A stretch of 64,000 bases of DNA from Seohaeicola sp024304985 (GTDB lineage: Bacteria; Pseudomonadota; Alphaproteobacteria; Rhodobacterales; Rhodobacteraceae), in contig NZ_JARAMP010000012.1 of the NCBI RefSeq assembly GCF_028802875.1, positions 62,001 through 126,000 of the forward strand, given 5' to 3'. The notes below the pieces were generated by a model, which saw only the letters and a program-made list of their open reading frames with translations, was not told the DNA's origin and made no database searches. Positions 27,169-35,174 of the stretch are shown here, piece after piece (position 1 is the first letter of the stretch; each line of letters opens with the position of its first letter). The translations under genes were made by a program, and so were the position numbers.

Positions 27169-28335
27169 TTAATAGGACTTCGGCAGACCAAGCGCATGCT
27201 CGGCGATGAACGAAAGCACGAGTTGGGGTGTCACCGGCGCGATGCGGAACAGGATGGCCTCCCGCACCAGGCGCTCGACATGGTATTCCTTCGCATAGCC
27301 GAAGCCGCCGAAGGTAAGTTGCGCCGTCTGCGTCGCCTTGACCGCCGCTTCCGCAGCGAGATATTTGCCTGCGTTAGCCTCGTTGCCGCAGGGTTTGCCT
27401 GCGTCATAAAGGGCGCCGGCGTGCATGGCCATCAGATTGGCGGCCTCCAGCTCTGCCCAGCAGGCGGCAAGGGGGTGCTGGATACCTTGATTCTGGCCGA
27501 TCGGCCGCCCGAAGACGACCCGCTCGCTGGCGTACTTCGCCGCACGCCGCAGCGCGTTGCGCCCGATGCCGACGGCCTCTGCGGCGATCAGCACCCGTTC
27601 GGGATTCAGCCCGTGCAGGATCTGCCGGAACCCCTGACCCTCCTCGCCGATCAGATCCTCGGCGGGGATGGGAAGCCCGTCGATGAACAACTCGTTCGAA
27701 TCGACGCATTTGCGGCCCATCTTCTCGATTTCCCGAACCGTGACGAACGTGCGGTCAAGATCGGTATAGAAGAGGCTCAGCCCTTCGGTCGGTTTTTTGA
27801 CCTCCTCCAGCGGCGTCGTGCGCGCCAGAAGCAGGATCTTGTCGGCCACCTGCGCCGTCGAGATCCAGACCTTCTGCCCATGCACCACATAGCGATCACC
27901 CTGGCGCACGGCGCGGGTCTTGAGCTTGGTGGTGTCGAGGCCGGTGGTCGGTTCGGTCACGCCGAAACAGGCGCGCTGCTCTCCCGCCACCAGGGGCGGA
28001 AGATACTTCTTCTTCTGGTCATGGGTGCCGAACTTGACCACCGGGTTCAGGCCGAAGATGTTCATGTGCACAGCCGAGGCCGCACTGTTGCCGCCCCCGG
28101 ATTCCGCAATGGCCTGCATCATGATGGCGGCATCGACGATACCAAGACCGGCGCCGCCGTATTCTTCGGGTATCGCGATGCCAAGCCAGCCGTCGCGGGC
28201 CAGCTTCTGGTGCAATTCATGCGGGAACCCGCCCTCCCGATCCCGGTTGAGCCAGAACTCATCGTCGAATTCGGCGCAAATCTTCAGGATCGCATCGCGG
28301 ATGCCTTCTTGCTCCGCTGTCATCTGATAGGTCAC
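27169..28335 (-). CDS. Acyl-CoA dehydrogenase
   Basis: FAD flavoprotein of 388 aa, close paralogue of the one at 10538-11701 (common segments include IPEEYGG(A/S)GLGI, FGVTEPTTGLDTT, FGRPIGQNQGIQHPLAA, GGFGYAKEYHVER). At the usual place of the catalytic Glu it has IAPVTPQLVL, so like its paralogue it lacks that base. It lies 30 bases after a CoA-transferase gene on the same strand, and the disrupted synthetase follows 38 bases later. Three activation/desaturation genes therefore formed one operon before the IS insertion. Confidence 0.92.
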   Translation of the reverse strand: MTYQMTAEQEGIRDAILKICAEFDDEFWLNRDREGGFPHELHQKLARDGWLGIAIPEEYGGAGLGIVDAAIMMQAIAESGGGNSAASAVHMNIFGLNPVVKFGTHDQKKKYLPPLVAGEQRACFGVTEPTTGLDTTKLKTRAVRQGDRYVVHGQKVWISTAQVADKILLLARTTPLEEVKKPTEGLSLFYTDLDRTFVTVREIEKMGRKCVDSNELFIDGLPIPAEDLIGEEGQGFRQILHGLNPERVLIAAEAVGIGRNALRRAAKYASERVVFGRPIGQNQGIQHPLAACWAELEAANLMAMHAGALYDAGKPCGNEANAGKYLAAEAAVKATQTAQLTFGGFGYAKEYHVERLVREAILFRIAPVTPQLVLSFIAEHALGLPKSY

Positions 28336-28365
28336 GATTTCCTCCTCAATCTTCGTATGCTTGGA

Positions 28366-29580
28366 TCAATGGCCGGGTTCGCCGACCGTTCCTATTTCGA
28401 CAAGACCGTCGATCTGGCCAGAGTCGTAACCGAGCTCTTCCAGCACCGTGCGGCTGTCCGCCCCCAGCTCGCTGCGGCCAAGCCAGCGCAGGCGTCCGGG
28501 CGTCTTGTCAAGTTTAGGGACCGGGCCGACAACCTTGGTGTCGTCACCCTCGACACCCACGATGTCGCCCCGCGCGGCGATCTGGGGGTCTGCGAGAATG
28601 TCATCGACGTCATAGACCATCGCCGCCACGGCATCATGCTCGCGGAAGATGTCGATCGCTTCCTGCGCCCCAAGCTGCGCGACGAAAGCTCCCAGCTGTT
28701 TCACGATATCATCCATGTGCTCGGCGAAGCCGTCCAGCGTCAGGAATTGCGGCTCTGCCGCCCATTCCGCACCGCCTGCGGCTTCCAGCAGCCGCCGCCC
28801 CGTCGCAGCGCTTCCAGCGCTTATGGTGACCCATTTTCCGTCCTTGGCGCGGAACACCCCCGCCGGGGCGTAGGAATTTGGCGCCTGCAGCCCGTTGCGA
28901 TCAACCCGCAGCCCCGCGCCGGTGCGCGTCGGCACGTGGTAGTCGATCAGGCGCAACAGCGGCTCGAATATTGCCAGATCAACCACCTGGCCGCGGGCGC
29001 TGCCGTTGCGCACCGCATGGAGCGCCATCATCGCGCCATAGGCCGCCATCAGCCCGGTCGTCGAATCCGCCGCCGGAAATCCGGGGTGCATCGGCGCGTC
29101 GTCCGCAAAACCTGTCATGTGGGCCAGCCCGCTCATCGCCTCGCCGGCCCGGCCAAATCCCGGCCAGGATGCACGCGGCCCAGTCTGGCCATAGCCCGAG
29201 ATCCGCACGATCACCAGGTCCGGGTTCCACTCATGCAGAACCTCCGGCGCCAGTCCCGCCCGCTCCAACACGCCGGGACGAAAATTCTCGATCAGCACAT
29301 GGGCGTTTTCCACCAGGCGGCGCAGAACCTTGTGTCCCTCGTCGGATTTCCAGTCCAGCGCCAGCAGCCGCTTGTTTCGGGCCAGTGTTTTCCACCAGAC
29401 ACCCACCCCATCCTTGGCGCGCACGCTCAGAACGCGCAGCATGTCGCCCTCCCCCGGCCGTTCGATCTTGATCACGTCGGCACCAAAATCGGAGAGCAGC
29501 GCGCCGCACATCGGCGCGGCAATCACATGCCCCATTTCAATTACCCTCACATCGCTCAGCGGCCCGTCACTCGTGCTCAC
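28366..29580 (-). CDS. CaiB/BaiF family III CoA-transferase
   Basis: Protein of 404 aa. DFGADVIKIERPGEGD, ARNKRLLALDWK, SGYGQTGPRAS and the catalytic-type Asp172 (PAADSTTG) identify the family. It lacks the AGHD histidine of AMACR, so CoA transfer to a free acid is favoured. First gene of the minus operon in module A, divergent from the synthetase operon at 29736 across a 155-bp gap that contains the shared palindrome. Confidence 0.9.
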   Translation of the reverse strand: MSTSDGPLSDVRVIEMGHVIAAPMCGALLSDFGADVIKIERPGEGDMLRVLSVRAKDGVGVWWKTLARNKRLLALDWKSDEGHKVLRRLVENAHVLIENFRPGVLERAGLAPEVLHEWNPDLVIVRISGYGQTGPRASWPGFGRAGEAMSGLAHMTGFADDAPMHPGFPAADSTTGLMAAYGAMMALHAVRNGSARGQVVDLAIFEPLLRLIDYHVPTRTGAGLRVDRNGLQAPNSYAPAGVFRAKDGKWVTISAGSAATGRRLLEAAGGAEWAAEPQFLTLDGFAEHMDDIVKQLGAFVAQLGAQEAIDIFREHDAVAAMVYDVDDILADPQIAARGDIVGVEGDDTKVVGPVPKLDKTPGRLRWLGRSELGADSRTVLEELGYDSGQIDGLVEIGTVGEPGH

Positions 29581-29679
29581 GCAGTTCCTCCCCTATCGCC
29601 AATTCGCAGTCGTCAAGCCCGAATTTTCGGGACTGGCGGCGTCAGTCTGATCGGATTTGAAATGAATTGCGAGCGCAAT

Positions 29680-29693
29680 CGAACAGTTGTTAG
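29680..29693. promoter_or_regulatory. Operator palindrome, copy 1
   Basis: CGAACA-GT-TGTTAG followed by AT. The right arm is identical to the sites at 53564 and 57223; the left arm differs by one base (CG instead of CT). It lies between the divergent CoA-transferase and acyl-CoA synthetase operons, 42 bases before the ATG at 29736, where a repressor could block both promoters. Confidence 0.6.
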
Positions 29694-29735
29694 ATCGCGC
29701 GGACAGAGAGAAAAATTTTCTTGACGGAGGAAGAA

Positions 29736-31151
29736 ATGTCAGCGCCAGACACGAATCAATTGCCCCGCCGCCGACCTACGGTTGCGGAGGCACTGGATGG
29801 TTTGTTCGATCCCCGCACCATTGCTGTGGTCGGCGCTTCGCGCACCAAGGGAAAGCTCGGGCAAGCGGTGCTCGCCTTGTTGAAAAGCAATGGCTGCCGC
29901 GGTCGGATCATTCCTGTGAACCCTGCCGGTGGCGAGATCGAAGGCCTTCCCGCCGCGCGCACATTGCAGGAAATCGACGGCCCGATCGACGTGGTTGTTC
30001 TGGCCACGCCCGTCGATATCGCGCTGGATGCGCTGGAAATCTGCGCAACGCTCGAAGTGAAGGTGGTCGTTGGCGTGACTTCCGGCTTCTCCGAAGCCGG
30101 CGAAGAGGGAAATGAAAACGAGGCGCGCTTGCGCCGGATCATGCGGGACGCGCCGTTTCGTCTTGTCGGACCGAATTGCGAAGGCGTCGTGCGGCCGACT
30201 TCGGATCTCCAGCTAACCTTCAGCCCGATGTTCGACGGCCTGCGGCCCGGCCCTGTTGCGATGATCTCTCAGTCAGGTGCCCTCGCGGGCCTTATGGCAT
30301 TGCGCCTTGGCGAACGTGGCGTCGGCATCAATGCCATCGTGTCCAGTGGCAACGAGACGGACCTGACAGCGGCGGATCTGCTGGATTATCTGGGGAACGA
30401 TCCGCAGACCCGCGTGGTCTTGTGTTACGTCGAGGAATTGCGCGACGGGCGCCGTTTTGCCGAGGCCGCGCGTCGCCTTACGCAGGCCGGAAAGCATGTC
30501 GTCGTCGTCAAGGGCGGGCGCAGCCGCGCCGGATCGCGGGCGGTCCAGTCCCATACTGGCGCAATGGCCGGCGATGACCGGGTCATCAGCGCGATCTTCC
30601 GCGAAACCGGCGTCATCCGTGCCCGCGAATCCGTGGCCGCTGTCGATGCAGTGACGGCGCTGGCCGCGGGGCGGCGGCCTGTGGGCAACCGTGTCGGCAT
30701 CATCTCTGTCACTGGGGGGCTCGGCGTCGAGATGACAGACCTTGCCGAGGTCGCAGGCTTCGAGGTGCCGGTGCTTGACGAGGCGACGCAGACCGCACTG
30801 TCGCGCTATGTCCCGTTTTATGGCTCGGTGAAGAACCCGGTCGATCTGACCGGGGTGGTTTTGGCGAATCCCACCTATGTGGGGCGCTGCCTCGAAGCCA
30901 TCGCCGCGGATCCACGCGTCGATATCGCCGTCGCAATAATCACATTTGTGCCGGATCAACAGTTCATCGACGCGCTGGCCGAGGCCTATGACGGCACCGA
31001 CAAGCCGATTTTGATCGTATGGACGGGTGCGGCGCGCAGCAACGCATCGGGTGAGGCCCTGCGGGAACGCGCGGTTCCGGTCTATGATTCGCCTGCCAGG
31101 GCGGCGTCGGGCCTCGCGGCGCTGATGGCGATGCAGGGAGAAGTAGCATGA
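29736..31151 (+). CDS. ADP-forming acyl-CoA synthetase, alpha-type (CoA-binding/ligase) subunit
   Basis: Protein of 471 aa. The ATG at 29736 is preceded by GGAGGAAGA; a TTG at 29721 is rejected. Domains: N-terminal CoA-binding Rossmann domain (TIAVVGASRTKGKLG, SGFSEAGEEG, RLVGPNCEGV), then succinyl-CoA ligase-like domains with SQSGALAG and the phosphorylated-His motif SHTGAMAGDD. With the ATP-grasp subunit encoded next it makes an acyl-CoA from acid, ATP and CoA. The window also holds a fused single-chain relative (22858-27130) that is dead, so this two-gene version may be the working enzyme. Confidence 0.9.
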   Translation: MSAPDTNQLPRRRPTVAEALDGLFDPRTIAVVGASRTKGKLGQAVLALLKSNGCRGRIIPVNPAGGEIEGLPAARTLQEIDGPIDVVVLATPVDIALDALEICATLEVKVVVGVTSGFSEAGEEGNENEARLRRIMRDAPFRLVGPNCEGVVRPTSDLQLTFSPMFDGLRPGPVAMISQSGALAGLMALRLGERGVGINAIVSSGNETDLTAADLLDYLGNDPQTRVVLCYVEELRDGRRFAEAARRLTQAGKHVVVVKGGRSRAGSRAVQSHTGAMAGDDRVISAIFRETGVIRARESVAAVDAVTALAAGRRPVGNRVGIISVTGGLGVEMTDLAEVAGFEVPVLDEATQTALSRYVPFYGSVKNPVDLTGVVLANPTYVGRCLEAIAADPRVDIAVAIITFVPDQQFIDALAEAYDGTDKPILIVWTGAARSNASGEALRERAVPVYDSPARAASGLAALMAMQGEVA

Positions 31152-31822
31152 CCCCCAGAGAAACATTGGAGCATTGGCAGCGCATCGGGCGCAAGGTGGT
31201 CCACGAGGCGGACGCGAAGGACCTGCTCCGGCAGATCGGCGTGCCCGTGCCAGAGCGCAACCCCGCGGGCGGGCGCTGCGTCGCAAAGCTGTGTCATGAC
31301 GACTACCCGCACAAATCCGATCATGGTCTTGTGCGGTTGGGGCTTTCCCCGGAGGCGGCAAGGCAGGCCGCCGCCGAGATGGGCGAACAGATTCCCAGCG
31401 GCACGCCGCTGATCGAGGCCATGGAGGAGGGCGCGGTGGCCGAATGGATCATCGGCTGCAAACGCGACAGGACCTTCGGCCCGATCGTTCTGGCGGGTCC
31501 GGGCGGCATTCTGGTGGAACTGATCGACGCGGCAGAGATTCGCCTCGCACCGTCAGATATGCAAACCACCGCGGCGATGCTGGACTCGGGTCCCGGCGCA
31601 AGCCTGCTGAAGGGGCTGCGCGGCAAGGAACCGGCCGATCGCGACGCTTTGGCGCAGCTGATTTCACGCATATCTGTTTTCTTCGCCGAAAACGCCGACC
31701 TGATCTCGGAAATCGAAATAAACCCTGTGATGGTCCGGGCCGACAGCAAGGGACTGATCGCCGCCGACGCCCTGATCGTCCTGGAGCCCGCGACGGCAAG
31801 TGATAAGGAGCACGACGCATGA
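31148..31822 (+). CDS. ADP-forming acyl-CoA synthetase, beta-type (ATP-grasp) subunit
   Basis: ATP-grasp domain protein of 224 aa, overlapping the alpha gene by four bases (ATGA). Markers are VAKLCHDDYPHKSDHGLV, which contains the nucleotide-binding loop, GPGGILVELIDAAEIRLAP, and the metal-binding EINPVMV. It is the separate counterpart of the C-terminal third of the fused synthetase. The HKSD loop is present, but the following GGV typical of the family is replaced by HGL. Confidence 0.88.
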   Translation: MTPRETLEHWQRIGRKVVHEADAKDLLRQIGVPVPERNPAGGRCVAKLCHDDYPHKSDHGLVRLGLSPEAARQAAAEMGEQIPSGTPLIEAMEEGAVAEWIIGCKRDRTFGPIVLAGPGGILVELIDAAEIRLAPSDMQTTAAMLDSGPGASLLKGLRGKEPADRDALAQLISRISVFFAENADLISEIEINPVMVRADSKGLIAADALIVLEPATASDKEHDA

Positions 31823-32319
31823 TACGCAAGCCATATGGCGAATTGTCCCTCGGTCAGACCGGCGTCTCGATCGGACGCACCATGACCGAATCGGACGTAG
31901 TGAATTTCTGCATGCTCACGGGCAACTGGCTGGAACTGCATTCCAATGTCGAACATGCCAAGAGCTCGCTCTATGGTCAGCGGCTTGTGCAGGGCAGCCT
32001 GGTGTTTTCCATCGTCAATGCTATGATTCCGTTCGACAGTTCGGTGCTTGCCGCCTTCTATGGCTGCGACAAACTGCGCTTTCTGCGGCCCACCTTCATT
32101 GGCGACACCCTCTGGGCGCGCGTGGAAATCGAGAAGTTGAAGGATCACGACGACAAGCACGGCGTTGTGACCAGCAAGCTGGAAGCCATCAACCAACGCG
32201 ACGAAACGGTGATGCGCTGCCTGTTCAGCCTGCTGATCCGCAAGTCCCGGCTCGACCGCCCCGGAGAGCCGCCCAAGATCCGGGCCGCGCATGGCGAGAA
32301 TCAAGGAGAAAGCGCATGA
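31819..32319 (+). CDS. MaoC-like hotdog protein
   Basis: Single hotdog domain, 166 aa, start overlapping the previous stop by four bases. The hydratase-2 motif region reads TGNWLELHSN: the catalytic His is kept, but the Asp of the usual GD-x-N-P-x-H is Asn. Either the Asp is supplied by a partner chain, as in heteromeric steroid hydratases, or the protein is not a classical hydratase. It is embedded between the synthetase and an acyl-CoA dehydrogenase gene in one operon. Confidence 0.85.
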   Translation: MIRKPYGELSLGQTGVSIGRTMTESDVVNFCMLTGNWLELHSNVEHAKSSLYGQRLVQGSLVFSIVNAMIPFDSSVLAAFYGCDKLRFLRPTFIGDTLWARVEIEKLKDHDDKHGVVTSKLEAINQRDETVMRCLFSLLIRKSRLDRPGEPPKIRAAHGENQGESA

Positions 32320-33458
32320 ATTTTCTGACACCCGAACAGGAGATGTGGCGGGCGACCGTCGAACGATTCATCGACGAAGAGATCGGCCGCGACTACATCC
32401 GCAAATGTGACCGCGACCGCGAATATCCCTATGAGGCCTATGAAAAGGTGGCCAAGCAGGGCTGGCTCGGCATCCTGTTCTCGGAGGAGAGCGGCGGCCT
32501 TGGCGGCGACATCTTGGACTATGCGCTGATGTGCGAAGGGCTGGCGAAATACGGCTTCGACTTCTCCACCGGTCTGATGGTGGCCACCTTCACCGCGATG
32601 AATATCGAGAAGTTCGGCACCCCCGCGCAGAAGGAACGCTATATTCAGCCATTCCTCGATGGCGACATCCGTTTCTCGATCTCGATTTCCGAACCCGGCT
32701 CTGGGTCCGACGCGGCATCGGCCAAGACCCGCGCGCGGCGCGAAGGCGAAGGCTGGGTGGTCAAGGGGCAGAAACTCTGGTGTTCGGGCGCGGCGGCGGA
32801 CAACGCGATCATCGCCATGCTGACCCGGACTGACCCGGACGCGCCCAAGCACAAGGGGCTGTCGGTCTTCCTGATCCCCAACGACACCGAGGGTCTGGAC
32901 ATTCGCAAGCTGCCAACCCTGGCACGGCGTGCGACCGGCACCACCGAAATCTTCGTGGACGACGTGAAACTGCCCGCCGAAGCGTTGCTGGGCAAGGAGA
33001 ACGAGGGCTGGAAGATCATCACCGACCACCTGGAGCTGGAGCGTATCGCGGTGGCGGCCGCCTATGTCGGCAACGCCCAGACCGCGGTGGACGACGCCCT
33101 GCGCTATGCGCATGAGCGTGTCCAGTTCGACCGGCCGATCTATGACTTTCAGGTGATCCGCCACATGCTCGCCGACATGCAAACCCAGGTCGATGCCGCA
33201 CGGCTGCTGGTCTATCGTGCCGCCAACCTGGCCGCGGCCAAGAGACCCTGTACACGCGAAGTGTCTATGGCAAAACTGTTCGCCTCCGAGACCTTGCAAA
33301 CTGTCACGCGCGACGGCATGCAGATCCTTGGCGGCCATTCCATGCTGCCGGACTCGGACATGGAGCGGTATTTTCGTGAAGGGATGCAAAGCACCATCGG
33401 CGGCGGGACGTCGCAAATCCAGCGCACCCTCATCGCCAAGACCATGCGACCCAACTGA
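32316..33458 (+). CDS. Acyl-CoA dehydrogenase
   Basis: FAD flavoprotein of 380 aa. The ATG at 32316 overlaps the MaoC stop (ATGA), which excludes the long upstream frame. Motifs: SISEPGSGSDAAS near residue 125, GQKLWCSGAA, RFDRPI-like QFDRPIYDFQ, and ILGGHSM in place of IHGG. The C-terminal region is TIGGGTSQIQRT, the style seen in steroid-type FadE proteins whose base lies elsewhere. Precedes the aldolase-like gene by 47 bases. Confidence 0.92.
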   Translation: MNFLTPEQEMWRATVERFIDEEIGRDYIRKCDRDREYPYEAYEKVAKQGWLGILFSEESGGLGGDILDYALMCEGLAKYGFDFSTGLMVATFTAMNIEKFGTPAQKERYIQPFLDGDIRFSISISEPGSGSDAASAKTRARREGEGWVVKGQKLWCSGAAADNAIIAMLTRTDPDAPKHKGLSVFLIPNDTEGLDIRKLPTLARRATGTTEIFVDDVKLPAEALLGKENEGWKIITDHLELERIAVAAAYVGNAQTAVDDALRYAHERVQFDRPIYDFQVIRHMLADMQTQVDAARLLVYRAANLAAAKRPCTREVSMAKLFASETLQTVTRDGMQILGGHSMLPDSDMERYFREGMQSTIGGGTSQIQRTLIAKTMRPN

Positions 33459-33505
33459 GCGTCGGGTCCTCAACGGGACGACCGGATAGCAAGGAGAAGG
33501 AGCAT

Positions 33506-34678
33506 ATGAAGAACGGACGCGATCCGGTGATCGTCGGCATTGCCGATGCGCCAATTGAGGACGGCAAATTCGTCACCAAGGCGTCGGTCCTGGGCCATGC
33601 CGCGCTGGTGGCAAAGGCCGCCGTCGAGGAAGCGGGTCTGAGGCTTGACGATGTCGATGGGCTTTTGACCGCGGGCATGTGGGGGGTGCCCGGACCGGGC
33701 CAGCTCGCCACCGTGACGCTGGGCGAGTATCTCGGCATCATGCCGACCTATGTCGATGGCACCAATATCGGCGGTTCGGCCTTCGAGGCGCATGTCGCCC
33801 ATGCCGCGATGGCGCTGCGCGAGGGCTATTGCGAAGTGGCGTTGATCGTCTACAGCTCGGATCAGAAATCGCTGCGCAGCCGCAACCTGGGTGGTCGCCC
33901 CTCGGTCCTGTCGATGCAGCATGAAACTCCCTACGGCATGCCGACGCCGGTGGGCGGTTACGCGATGGCCGCGCAACGCCACATGCATCAATTCGCAACC
34001 ACCTCCGAGAACCTGGCCGAAATTGCCGTCGCCACCCGGAAATGGGCGCAACTGAACCCCGCGGCAACGCGGCGCGAACCGCTTTCAATCGACGACGTGC
34101 TGTCCAGCGGGATGATCTCGGAGCCGCTGCACCTGTTGGACTGCTGCCTTGTCACCGACGGGGCCGGCGCCATCGTGATGACGACAGCCGAACGGGCGAA
34201 AGACCTCAAGACTAAGCCCGTCGCGGTCAAGGGCTATGGCGAGGCGCACACCCATTGGGCCATCGGCGAGATGCCGGACCTCGCCCGCCTGCTGCCGGCG
34301 CAGAAGGCCGGGGAGCGCGCTATGAAGATGGCCGGTGTCAGCCATTCCGATATCGACGTTGTCGAGGTCTATGACAGCTTCACCATCACGGTCCTGCTGA
34401 CACTCGAAGCGTTGGGGTTCTGCAGGATCGGCGAAGGCGGCGATTTCGTCTCCGGCCAGCGCACGGCACCGGGCGGCGGCTTTCCCATGAACACCAATGG
34501 CGGCGGCCTGTCCGCGCTGCATCCGGGCATGTATGGCATGTTCCTGCTGATCGAGGCCGCCCGACAGCTGCGCGGCGAATGCGGCGAACGTCAGGTTAAG
34601 GGCGCCGAAACCGCCCTGGTGCATGGCACGGGGGGCACGCTGTCCTCTGGTGCGACAGTGATTTTGCAGAAGGATTGA
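33506..34678 (+). CDS. Thiolase-fold protein without the catalytic Cys (Ltp2/aldolase-like)
   Basis: Protein of 390 aa in the SCP-x/lipid-transfer thiolase group. Where thiolases have NxCASG it reads TNIGGSAF, so Gly89 replaces the nucleophile. Conserved tyrosines remain in VEVYDSFTI and HPGMYGMF. Steroid-degrading Ltp2 proteins share these features and act as retro-aldolases that need a DUF35 partner, and the next gene, five bases away, is a DUF35 protein. I therefore infer a retro-aldol C-C cleavage rather than CoA-dependent thiolysis. AGGAGAAGGAG ribosome site upstream. Confidence 0.88.
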   Translation: MKNGRDPVIVGIADAPIEDGKFVTKASVLGHAALVAKAAVEEAGLRLDDVDGLLTAGMWGVPGPGQLATVTLGEYLGIMPTYVDGTNIGGSAFEAHVAHAAMALREGYCEVALIVYSSDQKSLRSRNLGGRPSVLSMQHETPYGMPTPVGGYAMAAQRHMHQFATTSENLAEIAVATRKWAQLNPAATRREPLSIDDVLSSGMISEPLHLLDCCLVTDGAGAIVMTTAERAKDLKTKPVAVKGYGEAHTHWAIGEMPDLARLLPAQKAGERAMKMAGVSHSDIDVVEVYDSFTITVLLTLEALGFCRIGEGGDFVSGQRTAPGGGFPMNTNGGGLSALHPGMYGMFLLIEAARQLRGECGERQVKGAETALVHGTGGTLSSGATVILQKD

Positions 34679-34682
34679 GCTG

Positions 34683-35087
34683 ATGAGCACTGAAAAACCG
34701 CTTCCGGTTATAGACCATGACAGCGCCCCCTATTGGGAGGCCGCGCGCGCGGGCCGCCTGGATATCCCGCTCTGCGGCGATTGCGGCAAGCATCATTTCT
34801 ATCCGCGCGCGATCTGCCCGTACTGCCATTCCGACAAGCTGCGTTTCGACACGGTCAGCGGTCGTGGCAAGGTGCATACCTTCACCATCGCCCGCCGCCC
34901 GGCAGGCCCGGCCTTTGCGGATGACGTGCCTTACGTCGTGGCGTTGATCGAACTGGAGGAAGGCCCCCGGATGATGAGCCGGATTGAAACCGACGATCCC
35001 GAGAAAGTGCGGATCGGAGCCAAGGTGGAGGTGACGTTCGTCAAGGCCAGCGACGAGGTCACCTTTCCGTATTTCAGGATGACTTGA
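34683..35087 (+). CDS. DUF35 (Zn-ribbon plus OB-fold) protein, partner of the aldolase-like protein
   Basis: Protein of 134 aa. N-terminal helix, a rubredoxin-like zinc ribbon with CGDCGKHHFYPRAICPYC (about residues 33-50), then an acyl-CoA-binding OB fold (GRGKVHTFTIARRP, PYVVALIELEEGPRMM). In characterised systems DUF35 proteins bind and gate the thiolase-fold partner. Last gene of the plus operon of module A, followed by a strong terminator. Confidence 0.9.
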   Translation: MSTEKPLPVIDHDSAPYWEAARAGRLDIPLCGDCGKHHFYPRAICPYCHSDKLRFDTVSGRGKVHTFTIARRPAGPAFADDVPYVVALIELEEGPRMMSRIETDDPEKVRIGAKVEVTFVKASDEVTFPYFRMT

Positions 35088-35122
35088 AACCAGACGCAGC
35101 GGCTCCTCGGGGCCGAACATCA

Positions 35123-35155
35123 AAGGGCCGCCGCAGAACGTCTGCGGCGGCCCTT
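35123..35155. terminator. Bidirectional terminator hairpin
   Basis: Perfect 15-bp stem AAGGGCCGCCGCAGA (35123-35137) and TCTGCGGCGGCCCTT (35141-35155) with loop ACG, flanked by A-rich and T-rich bases. It lies between two convergent genes (DUF35 on plus, TRAP permease on minus) and can end transcription from both sides. Confidence 0.88.
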
Positions 35156-35174
35156 CGCATTGGCAATCGGTGCG

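Noticed and set aside
27196..29724. An 842-codon open frame on the plus strand
   Set aside because: It lies antisense to two clear genes (acyl-CoA dehydrogenase and CoA-transferase); it is a by-product of high GC and biased third positions, and its product resembles no family.
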